Assembly: GCF_030687715.1 (NCBI RefSeq)
Contig: NZ_CP117445.1
Location: 3,461,501 to 3,525,500, forward strand
Origin: Pseudomonas sp. FP2196
Lineage (GTDB): Bacteria > Pseudomonadota > Gammaproteobacteria > Pseudomonadales > Pseudomonadaceae
Direction: 5' to 3'
DNA length: 64,000 bases
The notes under the pieces were generated by a model. It saw nothing but the letters and a program-made list of their open reading frames with translations. It made no database searches and was not told the origin of the DNA. Position numbers and translations under genes: made by a program. Below are positions 27,346 through 38,000 of the stretch, one piece after another. Every line of letters begins with the position of its first letter. Position 1 is the stretch's first letter.

Positions 27346-30300
27346 ATGCTCATTCAACCGCACAAACAAATCTCGGTTCTGTCCCTACGCGACCCGGAAA
27401 TCACCGGCGGCCGATTGCTCGATGACGGCACCTGGGGCATCAACCTCGCCGCTGCACGACTCAATTACCCCGACAAAGGACTGAAGATCCAGATCCCGGC
27501 CTGGGACAACATGAACCTGATCGACAACTGTAAATTGTTGCTGAACAAAACCATGGTGGATCAAAAGACTCTCACCGATCCGATTGAAATCGGCGAGCGC
27601 ATCACCTTGTTCGTTCCGCCGCAGCGCTTGCTCAGCGGCGACTGGGAGCTGTCCTACGAGGTCAAGCGCGTCAGCCAGACTGCCGAGCCCGGGCCGACGC
27701 TCAGGCTTTTCGTCAAACTCGAATTGCCTGGCGGTCAGGACACCAACCCCGACTACGGCCACTCCGAACTGGCCATGGCCTTCGATCCGCCAGACGTGGT
27801 GCGCGACGGTGTCGACAAGGCCACCGCCGAGAAAGGTGTAACGGTCTACGCCAAACCCAAATCCGGCGGTGGCTTGCTCTACAAGAACTGCGCCATCGGT
27901 GACGTGATCATCCTCGCCTGGGCCGGGAAAACCGAGGAGTCCGAGCCCGTCACCCAAGAGCAGCTCGACGATCCGGAGGCGCATCCAATCCAGGTGAAAA
28001 TCGACGAAAAAAAAATCGAGTCGGCCGGGGATTCCGATGGGGTCTCAGTCAGCTTCAAGATCCGCGACTGCGTGTACAACGAGTCCGAAGACTGGTGCGA
28101 GGCCGTGCATATCGTCGTCGACACCCAAAATGCGCGCATGGGCGCGCCCCTCCTTGATCAGGCCGACGGCCTCAGTGTAGATCTGGAGAAGCTGGGTGAC
28201 GACATACCGCGAGTGGCGATCTGGGCGGACGATGTGAATATCTTCGAAAAGAACGATGTCATCCTCCTGCGCCTGAACGGCACCACCGCCGAGGACAAAG
28301 AAATCGACGTCACAGTCCGCCAAGCCATTGAAACCACACCACCGACGAGGGTCAACGTCGCGCACAGCAACAGCGCCCTGCGCGCTTTGGCCAAACGCAC
28401 TGCCGTGTACTCCTACCAACTGGAGCGTAACGGTGCCGTTATCGAGACATTGAAATCCAAAGTCCGCGCCTACAGCGTTAACGGTGAACCGACACGTCTG
28501 GCCGCGCCCATCGCGATCGACCAGATCAGTGGTGCGCTCGACCCCGACGCGCCCGAATACCGCATCCGCATCCCCTACGATCCGCTGATCACCCCGGACA
28601 ATGCCATCGAACTCAAATGGTTCGGCTCACGGCCTGACCTCACCACTTACGACCCGGAACTGGACTGGTATGCCCCCAGCGAAGACGAGGCCAATGATCC
28701 CGAGGGGTTCATCGTCACCGTCGCCGGCGAACACGGCAAAACCCTGGAGGGCGGCACACTGGACCTGTCGTACAACCTGCTGAGCGATGAAGACGGCACC
28801 ATCACTCGCCGCGCATCGCTGCACGCTTCGCTGTTGAACATGGGTGAGCCGCAGCGAGAACTGGCCAAACCCATTGTGCTGGGTGAAAAAGATGGCGTGC
28901 TGGAGCCCAAAGACCTGCCCGGTGGCGCCAGCAAAATCACCGCCCCACGGCCGGTGGCCATTCCGACCGAGGCCAACGATATCGTGACTTATTTCTGGAG
29001 CGTTGAAGGTAATGAGCCTGTCACCGACTTTAAAAAACTCAACGCATTGTCCAAGGACAAGAACGTGGATTTCCCGCTGAGCGCGGCGTTTGTGGAACAG
29101 CATATCGAGCCTAATCGCGGAAAAAAAGTGCAGGTGAACTACGAAATCTACCGGGCGGCCAGCAACACGACCAACTATTCGAATGTGCTGGAGTTTACGG
29201 TGGGCATGGTCGCTGCGATCAAGTTGCCCGAAGCCAAAATCGACGAAGCAAATGCAGACCAGTTGAACCCTGACGACGTAACGGGCGGCGCAACACTCAT
29301 CATTGCCGCCTCGGCACAGTTGAAGGATGGCGACGAAATCAACGTCGTCGTGGAGGGGCAAAACACCTACCTCCATCCAACCTATACCGTGAAGCCTGAT
29401 GAAGCCGATAAAGAACTGTCGTCAATCGAGCTGCCTCACAGCGTGATCGACGCCGAAGAAGGCGGCAGCATCGCTCTGAGCTATACCGTCAAACGCAAGG
29501 CCGGCGGAACGGATGGACCCTCGGAACCGACGGTTTATGAGGTAGCCAGAAAATTCGTTCCGATCGACTTGCCCTTTGCCGAAATCAACGAGGCGAACGG
29601 CGATCAGTTGAACCCTGACGACGTAACGGACGGTGCGACAATCATCATTGACGCCTCTGCACAGTTGAAGGATGGCGACGAAATCAACGTCGTCGTGGAG
29701 GGGCAAAACACCTACCGCCATCCAACCTATACCGTGAAGCCTGATGAAGCCGATAAAGAACTGTCGTCAATCGAGCTGCCTCACAGCGTGATCGACGCCG
29801 AAGAAGGCGGCAGCATCGCGCTGAGCTATACCGTCAAACGCAAGGCCGGCGGAACGGATGGCCCCTCGGAACCGACGGTTTATGAGGTAGCCAGAAAAAT
29901 CGTTCCGATCGACTTGCCCGTGGCCGAAATCAACGAGGCGAACGGCGATCAGTTGAACCCTGACGACGTAACGGACGGTGCGACGATCATCATTGACGCC
30001 TCTGCACAGTTGAAGGATGGCGACGAAATCAACGTCGTCGTGGAGGGGCAAAACACCTACCTCCATCCAACCTATACCGTGAAGCCTGATGAAGCCGATA
30101 AAGAACTGTCGTCAATCAAGCTGCCTCACAGCGTGATCGACGCCGAAGAAGGCGGCAGCATCGCGCTGAGCTATACCGTCAAACGCAAGGCCGGCGGAAC
30201 GGACGGCCCATCGGCACCGGCTGTATACGATGTGCGCAAGGTAGTCGCCCCCGGCAAGCTACGAGTAATGGGCGCTCGATACAATCGCAGCGTATACCGG

Positions 30301-31689
30301 GCCGCCAGTACCAGCAGGTTACTGATGGCATTCGATGCAACCACCGGCAAACCGCTTCAGGCCGAGTGGAAATACACCGCAGAAAGCAACTGGACGAAGG
30401 CGAGTACCTGGTTTGATACCGCCCCACAGGAGCACCTTCAAGTCCGCACAGCAGACGACCAAGTTACACTCAGCGAAGCGAACATCTTCGGCACCGGGAG
30501 CGACACGACCATTACCGGTCAAGCAGCATTTGTCGCGTTGCGCGATAAGAATGACATGACTGGTTGGGGCTCCGGCCCCCATGGTGGTGTCATTAATCCT
30601 ACCATCATTACAATGAACGATATTGTTGAAGTAAGTGCCACGCGCAGCACCTTTGCGGCACGGCGCACCAATGACACCACGATAGCCTGGAGCACCACTG
30701 CTGGTGAGGGGAGCGCCATGGGCACAGTCAATCCAGTCGGATTCGTCCGGATCGTCGGTAATATCGCTGCATTCGCCGGTATAAGAGCCGATGGGACGGT
30801 GGATGCCTGGAGCGCCGCTGCCAACGGCGGAGTGACCACTGCCGAAATCCAGGCTGTGACCAACGCTGTCGACGTCATTCCTGCGGGGCAAGCCTTCGCC
30901 CTGAGACTCGCAACCGGACATGTAAAGGCTTGGGGATTACCCGCCAATGTCGGAACCGTACCCGCGCCAATCGCTTCACTCGACGATATCGAAGACGTTA
31001 TCGGCAATCCCTATGCCTTCGCAGCGTACCGGGCCAATGGAACCCTTGTCGCATGGGGCAACGCGACCAATGGAGGTAATGTACCTGCCCCCATTGCCGC
31101 CATGACGGACATTAAAAGGCTTGCCTGTGCCAATAAGTTCAGTTTTGTCGCCCTGCGCAGAACCAATCAGGTCATCGCTTGGGGACCTGCCGCTCAAGGT
31201 GGCGACGTTCCCCAGTTGATCTCGACACTGACGGACATAATTTCCGTCGTTGCCACTTGGAACTCGTTCGCAGCGCTGCGCGAAAATGGTCATGTCGTTG
31301 CCTGGCCGGAGACCAGTGCCGACGGCAAAGTGCCCGATGCCATTGCGGCCCGGGATGATGTTGTTCAGGTGGCAGGGACGTCTCACGCTTTTGCCGTGCT
31401 GTTCAAAGATGGAACGGTGGCGGCATGGGGTAATGCCACCGTGGGTGGGGACACAAAACCGGTAGCAGATCAATTGACCGACGTCCGCGCTATTTACACC
31501 AATACTCACGGGTTTACCGCGCTCACCGCTGACGGTCGGGTTGTAACCTGGGGTCAACCTACGGGAGGGGGTAACAGTAGCACCGTACAGAATCAACTCA
31601 AGGGAATGGTGTCGTACCTCGCTACACCGGCTTCTCGGGGTATTGCGCTCAAATTCAGTCGTTTGAATAAAACAGGTGCATCAGTCTGA
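27346..31689 (+). CDS. Large repeat protein with RCC1-like C-terminal half, function unknown
   Basis: 1447 aa from ATG 27346, chosen because AGGAG lies 8 nt upstream. No signal peptide is visible. Residues about 1-600 are beta-rich modules related to those of the preceding gene (LRLFVKLELPGGQD compare LTLLVKLNLPAGED). Residues about 626-965 are three nearly identical 115-aa repeats. The last 400 residues consist of about eight or nine repeats of the form FAAxRxxGxVxAWGxxxxGGxVPxxIAxxTDI, which look like RCC1/beta-propeller blades. A strong hairpin follows the stop. The architecture suggests a large extended surface or secreted binding protein, but the export route is not evident. Confidence 0.85.
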   Translation: MLIQPHKQISVLSLRDPEITGGRLLDDGTWGINLAAARLNYPDKGLKIQIPAWDNMNLIDNCKLLLNKTMVDQKTLTDPIEIGERITLFVPPQRLLSGDWELSYEVKRVSQTAEPGPTLRLFVKLELPGGQDTNPDYGHSELAMAFDPPDVVRDGVDKATAEKGVTVYAKPKSGGGLLYKNCAIGDVIILAWAGKTEESEPVTQEQLDDPEAHPIQVKIDEKKIESAGDSDGVSVSFKIRDCVYNESEDWCEAVHIVVDTQNARMGAPLLDQADGLSVDLEKLGDDIPRVAIWADDVNIFEKNDVILLRLNGTTAEDKEIDVTVRQAIETTPPTRVNVAHSNSALRALAKRTAVYSYQLERNGAVIETLKSKVRAYSVNGEPTRLAAPIAIDQISGALDPDAPEYRIRIPYDPLITPDNAIELKWFGSRPDLTTYDPELDWYAPSEDEANDPEGFIVTVAGEHGKTLEGGTLDLSYNLLSDEDGTITRRASLHASLLNMGEPQRELAKPIVLGEKDGVLEPKDLPGGASKITAPRPVAIPTEANDIVTYFWSVEGNEPVTDFKKLNALSKDKNVDFPLSAAFVEQHIEPNRGKKVQVNYEIYRAASNTTNYSNVLEFTVGMVAAIKLPEAKIDEANADQLNPDDVTGGATLIIAASAQLKDGDEINVVVEGQNTYLHPTYTVKPDEADKELSSIELPHSVIDAEEGGSIALSYTVKRKAGGTDGPSEPTVYEVARKFVPIDLPFAEINEANGDQLNPDDVTDGATIIIDASAQLKDGDEINVVVEGQNTYRHPTYTVKPDEADKELSSIELPHSVIDAEEGGSIALSYTVKRKAGGTDGPSEPTVYEVARKIVPIDLPVAEINEANGDQLNPDDVTDGATIIIDASAQLKDGDEINVVVEGQNTYLHPTYTVKPDEADKELSSIKLPHSVIDAEEGGSIALSYTVKRKAGGTDGPSAPAVYDVRKVVAPGKLRVMGARYNRSVYRAASTSRLLMAFDATTGKPLQAEWKYTAESNWTKASTWFDTAPQEHLQVRTADDQVTLSEANIFGTGSDTTITGQAAFVALRDKNDMTGWGSGPHGGVINPTIITMNDIVEVSATRSTFAARRTNDTTIAWSTTAGEGSAMGTVNPVGFVRIVGNIAAFAGIRADGTVDAWSAAANGGVTTAEIQAVTNAVDVIPAGQAFALRLATGHVKAWGLPANVGTVPAPIASLDDIEDVIGNPYAFAAYRANGTLVAWGNATNGGNVPAPIAAMTDIKRLACANKFSFVALRRTNQVIAWGPAAQGGDVPQLISTLTDIISVVATWNSFAALRENGHVVAWPETSADGKVPDAIAARDDVVQVAGTSHAFAVLFKDGTVAAWGNATVGGDTKPVADQLTDVRAIYTNTHGFTALTADGRVVTWGQPTGGGNSSTVQNQLKGMVSYLATPASRGIALKFSRLNKTGASV
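29221..30255 (+). repeat. Three tandem 345-bp repeats inside the RCC1-like protein gene
   Basis: Units 29221-29565, 29566-29910 and 29911-30255. Period exactly 345 bp (115 codons), measured from three copies of CAAAACACCTACCNCCATCC at 29359, 29704 and 30049. Units 2 and 3 differ by only a few bases; unit 1 diverges at its start and unit 3 at its end. Confidence 0.95.
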
Positions 31690-31706
31690 AACAAGGCCGT
31701 GCTTTT

Positions 31707-31734
31707 CATGCGGCGCCCCTCTAGGCGCCGCATG
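31707..31734 (+). terminator. Hairpin after the RCC1-like protein gene, likely terminator
   Basis: Perfect 11-bp stem CATGCGGCGCC (31707-31717) with 31724-31734, loop CCTCTA, 18 bp after the stop. No strong T-run follows, so termination is less certain than at 27153. The rest of the gap to 32010 holds a REP-like GCGAGCGGGCTCGCTCCCAC near 31957 and nothing else I recognise. Confidence 0.6.
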
Positions 31735-32010
31735 GGCTGACGCTGCACTCATGGGCATCGTATGGCGCACTCGTTGAACCCGCGGTCATTCCGTGTTCAC
31801 CGCAAACCAGCAAAGTTTTCCACACCGCGCATCTCGATACTGCCCCTGCTCTACCCGGAAATTCCCGGCGGTCGAGAACTCGACGACGGCTGTCGGATTG
31901 AGGCAGCCATGGGGAACACTTGCTGAATGATCCGGTGGCACTTCTGTCCTATTCGCGAGCGGGCTCGCTCCCACAAGACTTTCAGTGAATTCAAGTGTAT
32001 TTGAGCAGGT

Positions 32011-32037
32011 AAAAAAAAGGCGACCAACCGGCCGCCC
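32011..32037 (-). terminator. Rho-independent terminator of the haemagglutinin gene
   Basis: On the minus strand, a 7-bp stem GGCGGCC/GGTCGCC with loop GGTT followed by eight T residues, 23 bp after the stop at 32060. Confidence 0.85.
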
Positions 32038-32059
32038 AAACGTACTGCACGAGAGTCTT

Positions 32060-35000
32060 TTACAAGGTCAGTTGTCCACGCTCCTCCTCGGTCAACTGCT
32101 GCTTCGCCTGTTCATCCAGCGCCCCTGCCCCCAGCACTTGCACCGGGCTGTTCGGGTTGTAACCCGGGGTTGGTGCACGGCTGGCACCATCGCGGGACGG
32201 GGTCAGGTGCTCATTGCCGAAGCTCAACACCTGCACGGTGAACACCGACGCCTGATTCTGCCGCGCCGCCGCTTGTTGCTGACGCGCGACATCTTCGGCG
32301 GCCTGGGTGGCGGACGATGCGGCGGAACTGGCCGAGGTGATCGCGCCAGTGTTGACCGCCGAAACCACCGGCACACCCGTCGCCTTGCCCTGCACCGAGA
32401 TGTTGGCGGCGTTGACCACCGTCAGCGCGGCGATGTTGACGTTGCCTGACACCCGAATGCCCGCCTCGCCCGCATCGATGGTGCCCAACGGCGCGATCAG
32501 GTCGATGTCGCCCGGCTGCACTTCCGCAATCGGGTTGAGCGTTGCGATACCGGCACCGGTGCTCGGCACCGATGGCGACAGCGACACGTTGCCCCAAGTG
32601 TCGTAAATGCGTTTTGGCGGGGTGTAGACCACGGTGGTTTTCGAACCGCGACCCGCGTTGATATCACCCTCGGCCGACCAACCGAGAATCGAGCCACCGA
32701 AGGTGGTCATGATCCGGCTCTGGCCAAGCAGAATGCTGCCCTGCGAGTAGAGCTGAATATTGCCCGAACCCTGGGTGATGATCCCCGCCGTCGATGGCGG
32801 TGCCGCGCCTTCGATGCCGAACACCTGACCACCGCCCGGCGTAAGCATCTGGATGTCGCCGCCGAACAGGGTCTTGACCCCTGCTCCCCCGTACATCGTG
32901 ATGTCGCCGTCGTAACGGATCGGATTGCCCGCCACATCAACCGTCGGGAACAACGCCGCAATCGCGTTGCGACCGCGCAGATAACTGCCCTGACGCGGCC
33001 CGTCGACATCGTTGTATTCCAGGCCACCGGCACGCAGTTCGGCGAAGTACACCTGGCGGGCGAAGATCGCCTGCTCGGCGCTCGGCAGTGCGGCGAAGAA
33101 GGCTTGCGCCTGTTCTGCGTCACCACTGAAGTCGTAGCCGAGGGTCAGCCAGCTCTGCAATTCGTCCCCGTAGGTCTTGACCACTTTGCCCGGTTGAGCG
33201 CTCAACGAGGTATCCGGATTGGCGAGATTCTGCGCGTTCAGATACCGGGCGATGAAGCGCGAATAATCCGGACCCTGCGCGCCTGCGCCGGCCTGCAAGA
33301 CCACGCTCGCCCCCGGCCGTTTATCCCCGGCCACCACCGGCCCTATGCTGTTGATGCTGGCGCGATTATCCATAAGGATGTTGCGCCCGGCATTCACGTC
33401 CAGAACCCCTGGCCCCGCGATGTCGAAACTGCTGTAAAGGATGTCGCGCCCGGCCGAAACCCGAGAGACATCGCTTGGCCGACTGTGCACGAACAGATTG
33501 CCGGTAGACTGGATCTGTTCGTTGTTGCGCCCCATGCCCCCGGTGGGTGCAAACGTGGGTTGCCCCAAGTTGGTACCGGACGCCACGATGTCGCGCCCCG
33601 CCACCATCCAGACCGGGCCTGCCGATTCATACCAGGTGCGTTTCGTGGTCGCGAACGCCAGCGTTTCACCCGTGCGAATACCCACCAGATCACCGGTCAA
33701 TGCATAGAAACGCGCCGGCCCCTGAACACTGCTCAAACCCGAGTAGCTATCAGGACCAAAAGCAAACAGTGGATAGCGCGTATTGGTCTGCGCCAGCACA
33801 CCGTCGCTGCCGGCATTACTCATGACCGGTCGACTGGAGAGGTTGTTGCTGTAGCCATTGAATGCAGGCGCAAACGGTGTAGCGAGGGCTGATGGACTGG
33901 CACCTGACTGGTTGATGGCGTAGCCACCGGCATAGATCGAATCGCCTGCGATCAGCTCAAGCTGCCCCGCGTTCGAAGGCGCCAGCAGCAGCGAATAGGT
34001 CAAGGCCGGTGCTGCGTTGCCTACACCGTAAGCCGCTGACGGCCCGAGATAAATCGAACCCTGACCAGCGACGGCGCGCAGTATCGACGGGATCACGTAG
34101 CGATCATCGGTGGGCGAGGTGTTAAGCCCGTCGATTGTCCCCTGCCCGGTGGTATCCATCAGTTGAGTGTTCGGTGTCAGATTGCCGCCCGCCGAGAACA
34201 GATCGATGGCGGTGTGATCGGTCCACAGCGAAAAACCAGTCAAGCCGCCCCCCGCGTGGTAAACGCCATCGGCCGTGGTAAACGGTGTGGAGTTCTGCAA
34301 ACGCACACGGCCTGGGTCAGTCGCACCACCCAGGACCAGATCACCTCGGGTATTGAGGCGCATGCCCGAGTCGCCGGGAATCAGCACCACCCCGCCACTG
34401 GCATTACTGGCGGTCGAATTGAACGGATCGAAGGCACGCGTTTCCCGTGGATCGTGAAACAGCGCGGACGCGCCGTACTGCAGATTGATCCCGCCCAATG
34501 CGGCGCCCGTCAGTTGCGCCGCACCGCGCAGGTTGATGATCGCGCCCTGCAAGTCATGTGTCGGCGTGCCGCTGCCCGACAGGCCGGCACGTGCTTGCAG
34601 AGACGGATTGAGGGTGCCACCCAGACGAATATCCAGGTCGCCGCCCCCGGTCAGCTGCAGGTTGCCGTCGCTGTCTACCCGGCCGGTGCTGCCGACCGCC
34701 ACGATCAAGCCTTGGCTGCGCGGGTATGTCGAATACTTGTCGTCCCCCATGGACTTGAGCATGCCGGCATCCCCGGCGGCACTCAGGCTGAGGTTACCGC
34801 CGCCCAACGTACCGAAGCCGGTAAAGCCCACCAGATACGGCTTGCTTTCCACGCCCAGCATTGGCAAAGGTTGCGCAGCGTAACTGCCGAAATTGATCCA
34901 CCAGGCCGTCGGCACATCGTTGTTGCCGGTGCCCTGGCGCCACAGCCAATTGCCGACCGCGACACTTGGAACCTGCTCACGGGTACCGTCGCCCGTGCCG

Positions 35001-38000
35001 ACCGCACGACGACCGAGCACATCACCGGACACCGACCCGCCGGCATTGATCGTCAGATTACCGCCCATCTGCGGATACCAGGCCTGGTAAAGGCTGGCAG
35101 TGCCGCCATCGACCCATTTTTCGGCATCGCTGCCGGCGCTGCCCAACACCGAACCATCCGCCGACAAGCGCCCTCGCGCCTGGTTGTAACGCGCATCGAC
35201 GTTGCTCGATTGAGTGCCGGCGGTGTACACGCCAAAAGGTGAAGCCATGCTCACGTTACCGGCAGCCATCAGATCCAGGTCGCCGGTGCCGGTGCGCAAA
35301 ACGCTGAACATCTGCGTATGGGCTTCGGCGCTCTTGCGCGGATTGTTTTCAATGCACAGCGCCGGATCGATGGTGCACCAGAACAATTCGTCATCGTTCA
35401 TCGGCGTGTAATCCGGCATGCCCATCCAGTTACCCGGCGCCCACACCGTGCGCGCCATCGGCGCACAGGCGCCTGGCGCGATGTCACAGAGCACGAGGTA
35501 TTCCTCGGGAACCGGCTCGTACGGTGTAAAGCCATACTCGTTACCCACGGCCCAGACCAGTTTGCCGGCCACCTCGACCATGGTCAGACCGTAATGGGTG
35601 TCCGCCAACTGCAAATGCCCGGCGCTGGCCTGAGGCTTCACGGAACGGCTGTCGGCCGCCGTGAGATCAGCCCCTGCCACCATGCGCATCGACCACGACG
35701 CACTGCCTGCCGGCAACATGCTGGCGATTGCCCAGTTACGACCTTGTTGTGTGCCGTTGGAGGGGCGCAGATCCAGGAACACAGTGCCGTCCGCCAGCTT
35801 CACATCGGTCATGGAGGGAATCAGCGAACCACGCAACAACTCCAGCGTGGTGCTCAGCATGACACCGACCGTTTTATTGTCGGCATCGACAGCGCCCGGC
35901 AGCGGCACGCCTTTGGGCCAGAGCAGGGCCTGCAATGCGGTGGCGTTGTTCAGGCGGATACCCGCGCCCAAACGACTGCCGGCCGGCAGGGTCACACCGT
36001 TGTCGAGCAACGTGCCGGCGGCATACAGCAGATTGCCCGCCGCGTCGTGCACATCGCCGGCCAGCACGGTTCCGGCCAGCAGCGTATAGGCTGCGGCCAG
36101 CGTGCCCTGTGCGGGTAACACCGTGCCCGCTGCCAGCGTGGCGGCCTGAATCGGCAAGTCGTAGTTCAAGGTGGCGCCGACCGGGAAAAGCGTACCTGGG
36201 GCAAGGCTGACCCCGGCGCCCGGCACGATCAGGTCGCCGCCGAACGGCTGTATGCCCGGCACCAGTTTCCAGCCGGCGTCGTCTGCGGTTTCCGGTGGCG
36301 GCGCAAAACCATCGTTGATGCTGCCGTAGATATCGAGGTTGCCGCCCGCCCGGATCAACAGGCTGCCCGCTTCGCCGCTGCCATACACCGAGGTGCGGCG
36401 AGTGTGCGGGTTGAGGCTGGCATAGCGGTAGCCGGACAAGTCGAGGTCGCCCTGCACCACCAGATCACCCTCGGCGGTTTTGCTGACGATTTCGACACCC
36501 GGGCGCAAGTGAAACACATCCGTATAGGCCGCAGTGTTGAGGCCGGCCAGTTTGCGTTGCAGCAGATCACTGTTGTTCAGCGCCGCATTGATAAAGTCGT
36601 CGCTGTCCGTGTGAATGCGGTCCAGGTAGGCCTGATCGATCACTTGATACGCACGACCGCTGGCCGCCGGGTCGGTGCCGTCGGCGGCATCGCTGTAGCG
36701 ACGCACCGCGTTCAGCCCAATGGAGCGGGCACCTTGAATATTGACGGCACCGCTGGCATCGATGGCAATGTCATTGCCACCCAGGCGCGGTGCATTCAGC
36801 TCCAGCGTGCCGCGTGACAAGCCGTCGCGTTGTCCCGCCAGATTTCCAGCCAGCGCATCGGTGCCGTGGCGCAGGTCGATTCGTGCGCCGGCCGCCAATG
36901 TCAGCACGCCATCACCGGAATTGAGTTCGACCATGGCCCGGTTCGGCGCGTCGATGATTTTGCCGTAGCTGTCGACACGTAGCACCCGGCCATGGGCATC
37001 CAGCACCGCGTTGCCCGTCAGGCTCAAACCGTTTTTGCCGGCCAGGCGAATGCTGCCGACCCGTTCGCCGCTGGCGTCAATCAGCCCGGCCACCGTCAGG
37101 CTGCCGCTGTCCACCGAGACGTTGACATCGCCGGCCTTGAGCCCGTCACCGATGACCAGGTCACCCTGCTTGAACTGGAAGCTGCGGCTGCCGCTCACCC
37201 CGCCTGCGTTCAGGCGCTGGTTAAGGCTGGCGAAGGCCTGGCTCAAGTTGCCCTCCAGACGCTGGGCGCGAATGTCCACGCCCCCGGCCTTGTACGGCAC
37301 CCACGTGCCGCCCGCATCGTAGTAGCCGCTGCTGGTGCCGACGATCTGCCCTTGCAGGTCAACCTGTCCGGCGTCGCTGTCCAGCGCTACAACGCTCAGT
37401 TGGCCTGCCTGATTATTGACCGCAGACAGATCGATCCGCGAACCGGCCGACTGACGAATATTGCCGTGGCTGCTCTGCAACGACACATCGCCGCCCCAGC
37501 TGTATTTCTTCACATCGTTGAACGGCAGAACGCGACCGGTCATGTCCACTTGCGCACCGCTGCCAAGCGTCAGATCGTTCTCGGCATTGACCAGCAGTTT
37601 GCCGCTGGCCAGCACGATACGACTGTCGAGCGCAACGTTGCGCGCCGACAGACTCAGTTGCGCGCCGAGGGCATCCGCCACCGCCGTGGTGGCGGTGCCG
37701 CTCAGGGTCAGGTTGTTGCCGGCCTTGAGTTCACTGACCGAGGCAGCTTCCCCGGTGAGCAGTGGCGTGCGCAGATTGAGATTGCCGCCGCTGTAGCTGA
37801 AACCCGTGACCGCGTTGTAAGCGCCTTGGGACTCGTACACCGCCAGGCTGCCCTTGTGGTTGGCGGTGATGCGCTCGCTGGCATTGAGGTTGACGTTGGC
37901 AAAACCGAGGGTCAGTCGGTTGTTGAGATCCAGCCCGTTGGGTTGCGGATTCGGGCCATAACCCAGTTCGATCCGTTGCGCTTGAATATCCAGCGTGCCG

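Noticed and set aside
29221..30255. CRISPR-like array
   Set aside because: The repeats are 345 bp, contiguous and in frame within a coding sequence, with no spacers.
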